Shown here: positions 54,400-64,000 of the stretch, in pieces | Layout: every line of letters begins with the position of its first letter | Position numbering within the stretch: position 1 is the first letter of the stretch | Source of the DNA: Buddleja alternifolia | Taxonomy: Eukaryota > Streptophyta > Magnoliopsida > Lamiales > Scrophulariaceae | DNA length: 64,000 nucleotides | Direction: 5' to 3' | Assembly: GCA_019426215.1 (NCBI GenBank) | Contig: CM033391.1 | Span: 22,154,949 to 22,218,948 of the forward strand | Translations under genes and position numbers: made by a program | Notes under the pieces: generated by a model | What the model saw: only the letters and a program-made list of their open reading frames with translations | Databases searched by the model: none | What the model was told of the DNA's origin: nothing

Positions 54400-57300
54400 T
54401 TACTACCTCCGGAGTACTCTTGTTTTGTTCAAAAATCCAAGTGTTCCTTTCTTTCCATATCATGTAAACCAATTGTACTCAACAAGATGCTGCTATAAGA
54501 ACAATTGATCAAATGCTTACCTCTCCTTCTTTTTGAAGCCCACATAACTCCCCTTGCCCATTCCGTATTTGGGCAAATAAATTTGACTTCCCTTTTTAGA
54601 ATAGAAACACATCTTTGAGAGAAAGAGCAATCAAAGAAAATATTCGACTATCATCACACAATACACATTTGTCCTCTCCATGTCCTATCTACTCTTTGTC
54701 ACGCAACAGAAGTCTTTCTCGAATAGCTTGGAATTTTCCACGTACCATGTAGCAAAGAGGACCATTCAACCCTAGGCATTTCATTATGAAAAATTGCATG
54801 CGCTGATTTAGTAGTGAACTTACCCGATTGAGTTCTCCAACTCACCCAATCTTCTCTATTGGAAAACGTAGGAGGGAGCAACTCGGTAATTTGCTGAATC
54901 CCGAATCTTGTAGCTGATAGCCACTTCCAATTTTCTTGAACAAGAACACTTGATAATTTTACATCCATGGGCAGCCCCGTGATGAGGGGGCCATTCAGAT
55001 ATTTTTTTCCCAAGTACAACATCATTATAACAAGAATCCTGCCAAAACGTGCTGCCATTCCCAATATTATATTGGAACGCATGCCTTACTAATGGCCTCA
55101 ATTGAAGCAATTGTCTCTAACTCCATGGACATGAAGAAGGGATCAAAATACTCCAAAAGGAATCATTACATAATCTATTCTCTTTCACCCACCACACTGA
55201 GGTACCATCATGCACCATAAGAGCCCAAATATGTTTAAGCATAAGTGCCTGATTTTGAGATAGAAGAGGAATGATACCGAGTCTGCCTTTTGAACTCCTC
55301 AAACAAACTTTTTCCACCACACTTTCGAGTACTGTATCCGAATAAACATGCCATAGGAACTTCCTCATCCTTGTCTCAATGCTACGAAGTATACTTTTGG
55401 GGGAAATGCCCAATATATATAAGGAGGAAACAATGGATTTGATTAATTGCACACGACCTGCATAGGATAGAGATTTGCCCATCCAAGACCCAATCTTCTC
55501 ATCAACCTTATCAAGCAATGGCTTGCAATCAGCTACTATGAGTTTTAGATGTGATAAGTGGAACACCAAGATATTGTACTGGTAAATGTCCAATTGGAAA
55601 ACCAACAATCCGTTTCAAAACATCACTTTCGAGTCTAGCTTTTGATGATATGAACATATTGCTCTTCACCGGATTAGCTTTCAAGCCTGAAAGTTTACCG
55701 AAAACTTCTGTACCCTTCTTGAGAACCTCCATAAAATGAGTATCTGCATTCCAAAAGAGTAGGAGATCATCTGCAAAATTTAGCATAAATGTTTTGGTGC
55801 GCTTACATTTCCAATAGAATTGGAATCCTGGATCTTCGTCAATGTATTTTCCTATTATCCCATGCAATGTTTCCATAACCAGAATAACAATTATAAGAGG
55901 AAATGGGATCCCCTTGTCAAAGTCCTCTCTTTCCACGAAAGTATTCCTCCGCTGCCCCGTTAATGGATAAAGGAGTAGTCATGCACTCCTTAACCCATCC
56001 GATCAAAATAGGGTGGAAATTCATGGTCTTAAGAAGCTCAATAATAAAACTCCATTCAATCGTATTGTAAGCTTTCATCAGGTCTACTTTGAAAGCACAT
56101 CTAGCGAGAAGATTTTTTTGATTATAACCATGCAATAATTCTTGCGCCAAGAGAACATTGTCACTAATTCTTCTCCTTAGGATGAAAGCCATTTGTGCTT
56201 TATCAATCAGCTGATTCGGAGATTCGGACATGCGGTTCGCCATGATTTATATCACCTTATATATATAACATTACAGCAAGATATTGGTCTAAAATCTTTT
56301 GGATGCTTTGGTACCAACTTTTGGTATAAGGGAGATGATTGTAGAATTAATTTCTTTCACCAACTTACCTGTAGCAAAGAAGTGGATGAGAAGCATTCGA
56401 AACTTCTTCTCCAATGATGTCCATGCTCTTTTAAAGAAAAGAGAGTTGTATCCATCTGGACCCGGAGCCTTGTTGTCATTAAACTCAAAAATGACATCTT
56501 TAACTTCTTTCATCGTAACCAGCCGTATCATATGTAATGCATCATCACCCAAAGATAACCTTTTGCGGATGAAGGGAGAAAGAGAACCTTTCGCCATATT
56601 TGTACAATAGATCTTCCAAGCAAATTCCCATAGACTGACAACAATCTCATTTCGAACAAGAGCTGGTTCATCAACCACGACACCACCCTCACCTTCAATA
56701 CAAGTAATAAGTTATCTAGCCCTCCGAACAGCAATCTTTCTAAAGAAAAAAGATGTGCATTGATCCCCGTGTTTAAGCTCTACAACTTTCGCCTTTTGAT
56801 TAAGAAAAGCTTTTTCATTGGAAATCGCTTTAGAGTATATCCATCTACGCAACTTTTCTAGAGTCAAGAGAGGTTCAAACGTCAGGTGCAACACAAGTAG
56901 CTCTTGTGATACTTCAAGAAAATTCCCCACTTCATGAACATTGACCCCGAGATCTCCTTTACTCCTTCTCAAAGATTTGAATACCGGTTTCAAAGATTTG
57001 AGCACACATATTACAGAATACATCAATACACCATGTATTGTATACCTCCATTCATTAGCAATAGAAGAAGTAAAATCTGTAGAATCTGCCATGTAATTAT
57101 CAAATCGGAACCATGGTTTCTTTCCTCGTCTTCCCGGTTCAAATTTAAGTACAAGAGGAGAATGATCCAAAGTTCTAGGACAAACACAAGAGTAAGCCAT
57201 ATTCGGGAATCTTGTGAACCAATTTAGATTTGGCACTTCCCTATCTAGCCATCCCCATTTGCTTGAAGTTCCACCTTATCTGTTATGCCATGAGTACCCA

Positions 57301-57838
57301 TGGGAGCTCCATCAGAAAAGTTATAAGATCGGAAGCAGCAAGACAAGCCTAAATTTCATCATTAATATTGTAATCCTTGCTTCCTCCTAAAGCCTATCTG
57401 TAATCAAGAATATCATTGAAATCTCCGATTACGGCCCAAACATCATCCATTCGACTTTCTGAATATGCCCTAATATTATCCCATAACCCCCTTCTTTCAC
57501 TGACTGTATTCAACCCGTATGCAACATCATATTGTGATCATGAGAACTTATTTTGCGATGAACAATCTATCAGATCCACCCACATTACTAACATCCACAT
57601 AAGAAGAGTCCCATTCGACCCAAATACGTTTTCCCGGACCATTCACATAATCAAAATACGAATTCCAAGAAGATTGAACACAACTACTAATAAAGGAAGC
57701 ATTTTTTTTCAACAACCCTAGTTTCAATTGCATATACACCTAAATTATATGATGAAATAAGTATCCGAGCAGCTTGTTGGTGGTCTATTTTATTCAGGCC
57801 ACGCACATTTCAACAAGCGATTGTTATCATATAACACC
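54400..57838 (-). pseudogene. LINE-g ORF2: endonuclease, RT, zf-RVT
   Basis: Minus strand: the endonuclease start is near 57835 (NVRGLNKIDHQQAARIL, with a stop just before it), its end is RTLDHSPLVLKF (57236 frame; DH of the SDH motif kept), then HGDQCTSFFFRK. RT: KAPGPDGYNSLFFKRAW, STIISLIPKV, KAQMAFILRRRISDNVLLAQ, FKVDLMKAYNTIEW (the motif A residues AYD have become AYN), YFRGKRGL, LNFADDLLLFWNA (FADD intact), VQYLGVPLITSK, YAGRVQLIKSIV. zf-RVT text: WRTQSGKFTTKSAHAIF. At least seven frame breaks. Confidence 0.88.
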
Positions 57839-57840
57839 CT

Positions 57841-58867
57841 CTATAGGGCTGCATGTATAGGACCCTGCGAACAATGATTATCTTCCTCATCAACAATGAT
57901 ATCCTCCATCTCAAGATTTTCCAAAATAGCAAACAGTATATTATCTAACACGTCACTATTCCCCTTGGCACTAGAAGATAGCCGTGTATTTGCTTTCTTA
58001 GGTGAATTCGATACCCAACTCCCCACCAGTTCTTTACATTTCTCCTTATACGTGTTATCCCATGATTGTTCTTGTTTCTTCCAAGACTCCTCCACATTAG
58101 CTTTTGGTACATAGATTTGTGGCCATTTAAGTCGTTGAACAACTTTCTTTGCTAATGGACACCCACCTTCTACATGTCCAAAAGATTTGCATGAGGTATA
58201 AATAGTTGGTCCCCATTCATATTTGATGTTCACTTTACACGCTCCATTATACTCTCCATTCACCGACGAAAGAAACAAAAAAATATGATCCACAAATTTT
58301 GCATTGATATCAACAATAACACACATACGTGCATAATAATTCTCTCCAAGGATGAGATGAATGCATCCAGGTAGATGCGACGCCCCACTGCACTCACCAC
58401 AGTGCTAAGACCATCCAAAGTCCAATATTCCGTCGGCACATTACGAAATTTACCCAAACTGGAACCTCTTTATGCATACTTTTTTCTAACATTCCTTACT
58501 TCCAACACTCAAGTTGATGTAGCTGTAATAGGTTGACCCGCATAACGCCAGGGTCCTCCCTCAATCACGTTCAACATTTCATATTCCGTTTCAAACTTAA
58601 AAAAATAAAAGCCATTTGATGTAGCTGTAACCACTTTAAGCCTTCCAAACCGAGAAGGCATAATTTTTAACCCCCATGAACGAAAGTTTCTTACCAAGAA
58701 AGTATCCTACAGCCGTATATTCCCATATTTTCATTCCCGCTTTGGCCGCTTCCCATGTTGTTCATACAAAGACTCTCTTCCATTGATGGTTTCATGCTCA
58801 ATATAACGAAGGGTTGAGCGAGTAGATGAAGAAAATGAATTCATAGGATCAAATTTGCCATTAGTAT
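57841..58867 (-). pseudogene. LINE-g ORF1
   Basis: DUF4283 pieces: VVTATSNGFYFFKFETE, NVIEGGPWRYAGQP, FRNVPTEYWTLDGLSTVVSA, DAFISSLER, CVIVDINAKFVDHIF. The zinc knuckle reads YTSCKSFGHVEGGC, where the first Cys has become Tyr. The tail ends with CSQGPIHAAL-stop, only a few bases before the endonuclease start. Three frames are needed to read it. Confidence 0.85.
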
Positions 58868-60013
58868 TGTGGCGTCCATCGACCATCTGTGGCCACACCG
58901 TGACGCTAGGTCGAATTAGGAGACCGTCCTTTCTCGAGCCAGCGCTAAGCGTAAGAACTATACCAAATCTTTATTTGCTAAAATTTAAACATTTACATTC
59001 CAAATAAATCAACAATAAATTCTCCATCAACCTTACATACTCAATTATACATCCCAAAATATAATTCTCTCTAATAGCAACGAACCAATAATTCTTTTAT
59101 TTCTCATTTCCCTCTTCCGACATACTAAGCTTATCTGAAAGGGAAGAAAATATTAGGGGTGAGTCCGATTGACCCAGTGAGGTATAAACGGTTTGCTTTA
59201 CCTTTGATCTTTGAAACAGGATTTGCAGCGGAAGATTATAACAGAATAAGTATATACAAAGGCAAGTAAATGAATCAATCAAGATATCAGAAGGGCGAAC
59301 AATCAAGTATTTTGCCAAAACAAATTAAAAACGAAGAGAACAACAACTCATGTACTTTATAACTCATGTCAAACTATTGTGCTCCGTCTCCCCACTGTCC
59401 CATACCAGTAGAAGGCTTCACACCTTTCAATACATACCAAATGGTTTTCAAGTGTTGGGACTCTAGAGGTGGCTCCCGCCGTGTAGCACTCTGTGCCGAA
59501 GCCTCAAGAGGTGGCTCCCACAGCGTAGCACTTAGCTCCCTTCACCCTATCTTTACGAGTCAAAGCTTTACATCAAGAAAACGGAGACATCGCGGATGGA
59601 TTCTGGACATCAGGACTCTGGAGGTGGCTCCTGCCGTGTAGGACTTTGAGCCGAAGCGTCAAGAGATGGCTCCCACGGCGTAGCACTTAGCTCCCTTAGC
59701 CGACGGAGTAGAGCCAAGAATTATAATGGTCTCAATGAGAAGATCAAAGATACAAACTAGGCATTGGTACGACAAGACATAAGGTAATTGACACCGATCA
59801 GACCGAAGACCCTTTTGAGGCAGGACATGAACTACAGACGTGAAATGAATCATCACGAGGATAACGAGATATTTAGGAATCAACAATCATCACAAACCAA
59901 TCAACAAGACACTGATAAGACAATTGTGTAACGAAACAAGACAATCACAAGTAGGTAAAGCAATTAAAGAGTATTAAGGAAAAGAGAAACCCTCTAAAAG
60001 TTTCGAGACTCAT
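58868..60013 (-). mobile_element. LTR, family X copy 5 (truncated)
   Basis: Plus-strand start TGTGGCGTCCATCGACC matches TGTAGCGCCCACCGACC of copy 1, so the minus-strand 3' end is kept. It lies directly against LINE-g ORF1. Modules near 59456 and 59612 are recognisable. The match fades near 60000, where plus-strand LINE-h begins; the outer part of the LTR is missing. Confidence 0.7.
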
Positions 60014-60878
60014 AGTCATCTTTTCTTTGCTTGTCCATTTTCTCACGAGTGTCTTAATTATTCTTAAAATACAGTCAAAGTTTGAGTGGCTGAGTCAAGA
60101 TTGGCTCACAAGAACTGATAGAGCGTCCAGGAAATGGAGGGGAAAGCATATTGTAATTGTTGCTCATCGTCTAACATTGCCATCTATAGTTTATCTTATT
60201 TGACTGGAAAGGTATTGACTCATCTTCAAAGGAATGCATTCGTCCCCTCAAGCAGTATCAAATTTGGCATTGCAATTGGTCAAAAATAGGATTATATCCC
60301 TAGATCTTAGAGATTCAATTCAATCAGTTGTAATAAAATGTATTTGGAGAATAGCTTGTTAGTGTTGTAATCTGCTGCTAACGTTATAATGTGCGTACGT
60401 GTTAACATTCGAACGTTGCTCTCATAACATTAGAACGTAATTAACAGTCTGGCCGCGGTGCTTATTTTAGATCATTTGGCCAATTAAGCTATGTTTTGTA
60501 GTGGATACATTGATAACTGTGTATAACTTCTTACTTTATTGATGAGAGAATGAAAGTATTATTCAAGGAAGGAGCATAACGATCTTCTTATTATTCAGAG
60601 GCGTATGTTACCAGAGTGATTATCCTAAGAGGTGTTTTAACACCTAATGCTCTAAAAGCTTGCTAATGGGTAACTTAGTCGCTTCTTAGTATAATATATT
60701 GTACGGATTGTAGGGCTCCCTTCTTATGCTTACTTCTTTTAAAAATAAATCTCTAAGGTAAGAAGGATTGGTTATCAAGTGTAGTATCTTTTTAGTAGCT
60801 TGTTGGTTGTGGAACCTTGTGCACTTTTTTGTAATATCATTTATGTTAATGCAATTGATTTTTCCAAAAAAAAAAATT
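60014..60878 (+). mobile_element. LINE-h: 3' end of an L1 (zf-RVT end, 3' UTR, poly(A))
   Basis: HLLFACPFSHE matches the zf-RVT end of LINE-a (HLFFECLF). KGKHIVIVAHRL and DSIQSVVIKCIWRIAC follow, the last ORF2 residues. The 3' UTR holds two palindromes (60404 and 60426) and ends GCAATTGATTTTTCC plus eleven A at 60868. No RNase H. The 5' part is cut by LTR X copy 5. Confidence 0.8.
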
Positions 60879-62186
60879 TAGGCTAGTGCCAATGTTGATA
60901 ATGGCTTCGTAAAATCATCTTTGACATCAACACGTTCATCTCTTCGTTATATATTAAACCAAAAACTATCAATTGAAATGTCTTTATTCGCCCAACATGG
61001 GACATGGCCCTTGAAGGTAAGAAACGATGGGAACATACAGAGTTGGGTACTACCTTGGCAAGAAACTCCCATTCATGGGGGTTAAAGCTTCCATATTCTC
61101 AGTGTTGAAAGGTCTCAAAGAGGTAAACGCAACATCTAAAGGCTTCTACTTCTTTGGATTTGAATCTGATGCTCGTCTTTTGGACGTTATTGAGAGTGGT
61201 CCTTGGATGTGTTCGGGCCAGCCACTATTCCTTGAACGGTGAAAAGAGGGTATGTCATTGGAAAAAATTATACATAAGGAGGTTTGCATTTGGGTAAAAT
61301 TTCGAAATGTACCATCAGAATATTGGACAATGGAGAAAGGATGTGCAGTAGGTAAACCTCTCTATCTTGATGCATTTACGTCATCTATGGAGAGAATTGA
61401 CTATGTAAAAGTGTGTGTTGTTGTTGATATAAAAGACAAATTCCTTGATCACGTTTATATGTTACTCCGTTCGGCTAAAGGGGAGTACAATGGGACTTGC
61501 AAAGTCAGATATTGCGAATGAATGGAAGCCGGCTGTTTTGTACTTCTTGTTCATCGTTTGGTCATGTTGAGGGGATGTGCCCAACTACAATGAAGGTAGT
61601 CTAACGTCTTAAACCGAAACTAGTTCAAATTTATGTTCCAAAAAGCGAAGAGGCAAACACTTGGCAAATACAGCGACGTCCAAGAACTAATGGAGAGACT
61701 ACGGTAGATAAGCTGAAGGGTATAGATGATATATCAATGCATCCGATGGCTCATTTCATAAGGAGCACGTTAGTACAGCCTTATCTCCTAAAAGGAAGAA
61801 AGATATCATTGATAGTAATCCTTTTTCTCTCTTGGAAGACTTCGATATGGAAGAAGGAATGGATGAAATTGTAGATCATGAGGAATCATTGCGGGGTCCT
61901 ATGCATGCAGCCCCTCCCAAGGTTGTTAGATGACCAGACTGTTGAACATAAAAGTAGAACTCTAGAAGTGGTGGCTGTACGTGTAACTAACATTTTTAAG
62001 ACTACGTTCAAGTCGATGCAACTTAAGCAAACTGGAGGCATTAAGAGTTTGTGGCATATAGCTTGGAAGATTGTTAGTTTGTACTTAGTTTGCTGTTTTG
62101 AGCTGAATTAGGAGCGTTCCTTGTAATCTGGAGCTACTTTGGTGCGGTAAGGATCTTTTCCCTTATGTGCTTTTCTTGTACCAAGA
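60879..62186 (+). mobile_element. LINE-i: second L1 derivative with ORF1 but without ORF2
   Basis: ORF1 (60890 to about 61930) is followed after only about 50 bases by text homologous to the last 30 or so codons of ORF2 (61985-62070, ending SLWHIAWK against RRLWRIAW in LINE-a), then by a 3' UTR with GTGCGGTAAGGATC and CTTTTCTTGTACC as in LINE-a. Around 3.3 kb of ORF2 is missing. The element lacks its poly(A), because an LTR begins at 62187. The junction differs from that of LINE-f. Confidence 0.75.
60890..61932 (+). pseudogene. LINE-i ORF1 (DUF4283 and CCHC knuckle)
   Basis: Readable pieces: YYLGKKLPFMGVKASIFSV, LKEVNATSKGFYFFGFES, IESGPWMCSGQPLFLER, VCIWVKFRNVPSEYWTME, DAFTSSMERIDYVKVCVVVD, DKFLDHVYMLL. 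The zinc knuckle CTSCSSFGHVEGMC (CX2CX4HX4C) is complete near 61539-61580 but in another frame. The end reads LRGPMHAAPPKV-R-stop, like GPIHAAL in LINE-g. Four or so frame breaks; the RNA-binding residues are better kept than in LINE-f. Confidence 0.82.
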
Positions 62187-62483
62187 TGTTTCACACCTCC
62201 ACGACCAAACAAGCAAGAAATAAGTTGGAGTTAGCCAAGATCATGTTTTAGTACCATTTCCGCACACCTGGGCGCCAAATCAGAAACAATCTCCACGTTG
62301 GAACGCCATTTGGATAAATTTAGAGACCGAATTTGATGAAGTGTCCTTCTACAATGTTTTAGAGCTATGTCTTATCTTTACATGGGGACTTGAATCAACC
62401 AATTCGGAGGTCTTTGGAGAAGTTTATGAATAAAACACTATCCCTGCGCTGGAAAACACGAAAGTGGCAGCTCCCATTCTTAG

Positions 62484-62783
62484 TAGGTGGAAAACAAGAG
62501 AATGGTAGTTCACATTCTTGGTAGGAGGAAAGTAAGAGAATGGTAGGTGGAAAACAAGAGAATGGTAGTTCACATTCTTGGTAGGAGGAAAGTAAGAGAA
62601 TGGTAGGTGGAAAACAAGAGAATGGTAGTTCACATTCTTGGTAGGAGGAAAGTAAGAGAATGGTAGGTGGAAAACAAGAGAATGGTAGTTCACATTCTTG
62701 GTAGGAGGAAAGTAAGAGAATGGTAGGTGGAAAACAAGAGAATGGTAGTTCACATTCTTGGTAGGTGGAAAGAAAAGAGAATG
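62484..62783 (+). repeat. 60 bp tandem repeat, four perfect units plus partial ends
   Basis: The units at 62521-62580, 62581-62640, 62641-62700 and 62701-62760 are identical base for base. A partial unit (37 bases) precedes and a diverged partial follows. Each unit contains two related halves, GGTAGGAGGAAAGTAAGAG and GGTAGGTGGAAAACAAGAG, each followed by AATG, and then GTTCACATTCTTG. Perfect identity means recent expansion or homogenisation. Confidence 0.97.
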
Positions 62784-62818
62784 GAAGCACATGTTCTTGG
62801 TTGGTGAATTTTTTTGGC

Positions 62819-62826
62819 TATAAAAG
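62819..62826 (+). promoter_or_regulatory. TATA box of LTR M
   Basis: TATAAAAG in the context GGCTATAAAAGGAGG, 36 bases after the last repeat unit; the predicted start would be near 62850 (CTACAAACACACTT). The tandem repeats therefore lie in U3, the enhancer position. Confidence 0.7.
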
Positions 62827-63807
62827 GAGGATTGGATGCCATCCTACAAACACACTTGAAAACACATTCCCCATTGGGGGAGCCTAAACACATCCTATCA
62901 TCATCTTCATCATCCTTAGATTTGTTATGAAGATTATCAAGAACCTTTGAAGGTGAAGAAATCAAGAAGCATGGAAGAGATGAAGATCGAAGTTCAACCA
63001 TCAAAAATACGAGGGAGTTTCTTAGATTTAGATTTGTTTTTGTCTATGAATATGAATCTTAATTTAAGTTCCTATCTTTTATCTTTTATGATGAAATATA
63101 TTCTTCGAACTAAGGCCATGTTGAGGCTAAATTATGATAATTGAGTTATAAATTGTGTTTTTCATATTAATTCTATTGTTGCTTTGTGTCTTGATCTTGT
63201 TTGAATGCATCATATGCTTAGCTACCATATGCATGATTTATTGCTTAAATTATTCATTCGAGAGAAGGTAATTTAAGGTTCAAAAAAGATCATCACATAA
63301 TCCGTAAAAAATAGGGAATTGCCCCTAGAGATAGGTAGAGATTCCCGGGTGCAGTTAGCCGGATTAATCCGGGAAAATTCTAGAACTTGAATGCATGATT
63401 GTTGGTTAGATTCTCGGATAGACATATTTAGAGAACCATCAATTAATCATAGGATTATTACAGCCGAGACATCGGGTAGTAATTATTTAAGGTTTTTTCC
63501 ACCAAAGCAACATTCGTCTAATAATATGAGAACATGTTTATAGTGAAAATTGATTAATTTATGCCAACACATGTGTCTTAGTTGCTCTCTTCCATAGCTA
63601 TCTTGATTTCGACATCTTGTTTCTTATATCTTACTTTCATAATATTTTAGTTAATTCTTGTTTTAGTTTAAGTTCTTCAATTGCTTTAAAATCATAAACT
63701 AAAATACAAGTCCTTGAGGTTCGACAACCCGGACTTTATTGTCCACTTTATTACTACACACGACCAGTCCACTTGCTGTTTAATACACGTAAGGATTTTT
63801 CGTGTCA

Positions 63808-64000
63808 CCTACTTGGAAGACCAGATCATTAGTGGAACCAACATAGTCTTGGTTTCCGAGGCTATTGGGGTTTCGACCGTCGCCAAACCCTAAACCTTAG
63901 ACAGAAAAAAGATGGAAGGATTCGACTCACATGAAGATTGAAATCTGGATACGTTTGCTTTTCATCGTTAACATCTAGGAAGTCGTGGTGACGTCGTTAA
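63808..64000 (+). other. Start of the internal region of element M (no recognisable PBS)
   Basis: After the LTR end the sequence reads CCTACTTGGAAGACCAGATC and later GGTTTCGACCGTCGCCAAAC. No TGGTATCAGAGC or TGGCGCC-type site is visible. No ORF of note before the window ends. Confidence 0.35.

Larger units (their letters stand above)
54151..58867 (-). mobile_element. LINE-g: nearly full-length L1 inserted in LINE-f
   Basis: The minus-strand poly(A) is the ten-T run at 54151-54160, immediately followed by LINE-f ORF1 sequence. ORF1 (58867-57841) and ORF2 (57838 to about 54400) are both present, but with many frameshifts. The 5' end is cut at 58868 by LTR X copy 5, so no target duplication can be checked. 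It has no C-terminal RNase H. Confidence 0.85.
62187..63807 (+). mobile_element. LTR M, with tandem repeats and TATA box
   Basis: It begins TGTTTCACACC where LINE-i 3' UTR stops, and ends TTTTTCGTGTCA. Its final part (CTTGAGGTTCGACAACCCGG, then ACACGACCAGTCCACTTGC) has the style of Athila/Tat-type gypsy LTR ends. A TATA box at 62819 follows the 60 bp repeats. The sequence after 63807 has no usual PBS, so the 3' border is uncertain. Frames across the repeats (62395-62792) are artefacts of the 60 bp period. Confidence 0.5.

Noticed and set aside
62484..62783. CRISPR-like array
   Set aside because: Units are contiguous with no unique spacers, and the sequence is from a plant; this is a minisatellite in an LTR.
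62395..62792. Repetitive ~130-residue proteins on the minus strand
   Set aside because: The 60 bp period is a multiple of three, so any frame without a stop stays open; there is no start context or domain, and the region is a U3 repeat.

Overview
The window is nuclear DNA of a flowering plant, most likely a dicot, made almost entirely of nested retrotransposons. It is AT-rich, with long (AT)n runs. It holds Ty3/gypsy chromovirus LTRs and pol fragments with a primer site for initiator-methionine tRNA (TGGTATCAGAGC type), plant L1-type LINEs (DUF4283 plus CCHC ORF1; endonuclease-RT ORF2, one with a C-terminal RNase H), and one small inverted-repeat DNA element. I found no convincing host gene, tRNA, rRNA or CRISPR. 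Family letters below are local labels, not database names.

Layout. 1-4952: a plus-strand chromovirus 'A' (5' LTR end, PBS, leader, an extra leader ORF, gag), split by a 2.6 kb LTR of family X. 4953-18489: a cluster of family Y LTRs and pol tails that forms a roughly 4 kb inverted repeat around a plus-strand integrase/chromodomain tail, its LTR and a MITE. 18490-21797: an inverted, very similar copy of the A/X junction seen at 1-2246. 21798-35006: three minus-strand partial copies (A, B, C) of chromovirus G, cut by deletions, by a 5'-truncated LINE with a 13 bp target duplication, and by a LINE ORF1 fragment fused to gypsy RT. 35007-46870: a non-coding LTR element 'L' carrying a solo A LTR (target duplication ATCCA), which in turn carries a 6.1 kb near-complete LINE (19 bp target duplication). 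46870-62186: LINE pieces on both strands with X LTRs between them, including a clear solo LTR (target duplication ATTTC) and two LINEs that keep ORF1 but have lost ORF2. 62187-64000: a different LTR with four perfect 60 bp tandem repeats just upstream of a TATA box.

All coding remnants carry stops or frameshifts, so nothing here looks autonomous; LINE-c (38285-44372) is closest. The points most worth a second look are: (1) a 12-16 bp palindrome of ACGTTCGAACGT type repeated 16 times across five LINE fragments; (2) ORF1-only LINEs; (3) an extra, probably helical ORF upstream of gag; (4) LTRs with built-in tandem modules (G-boxes, 60-mers, 85-90 bp blocks); (5) the two layers of inverted duplication. 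Insertion order is inferred from which element interrupts which. Family assignment rests on motifs read by eye; no database search was possible.
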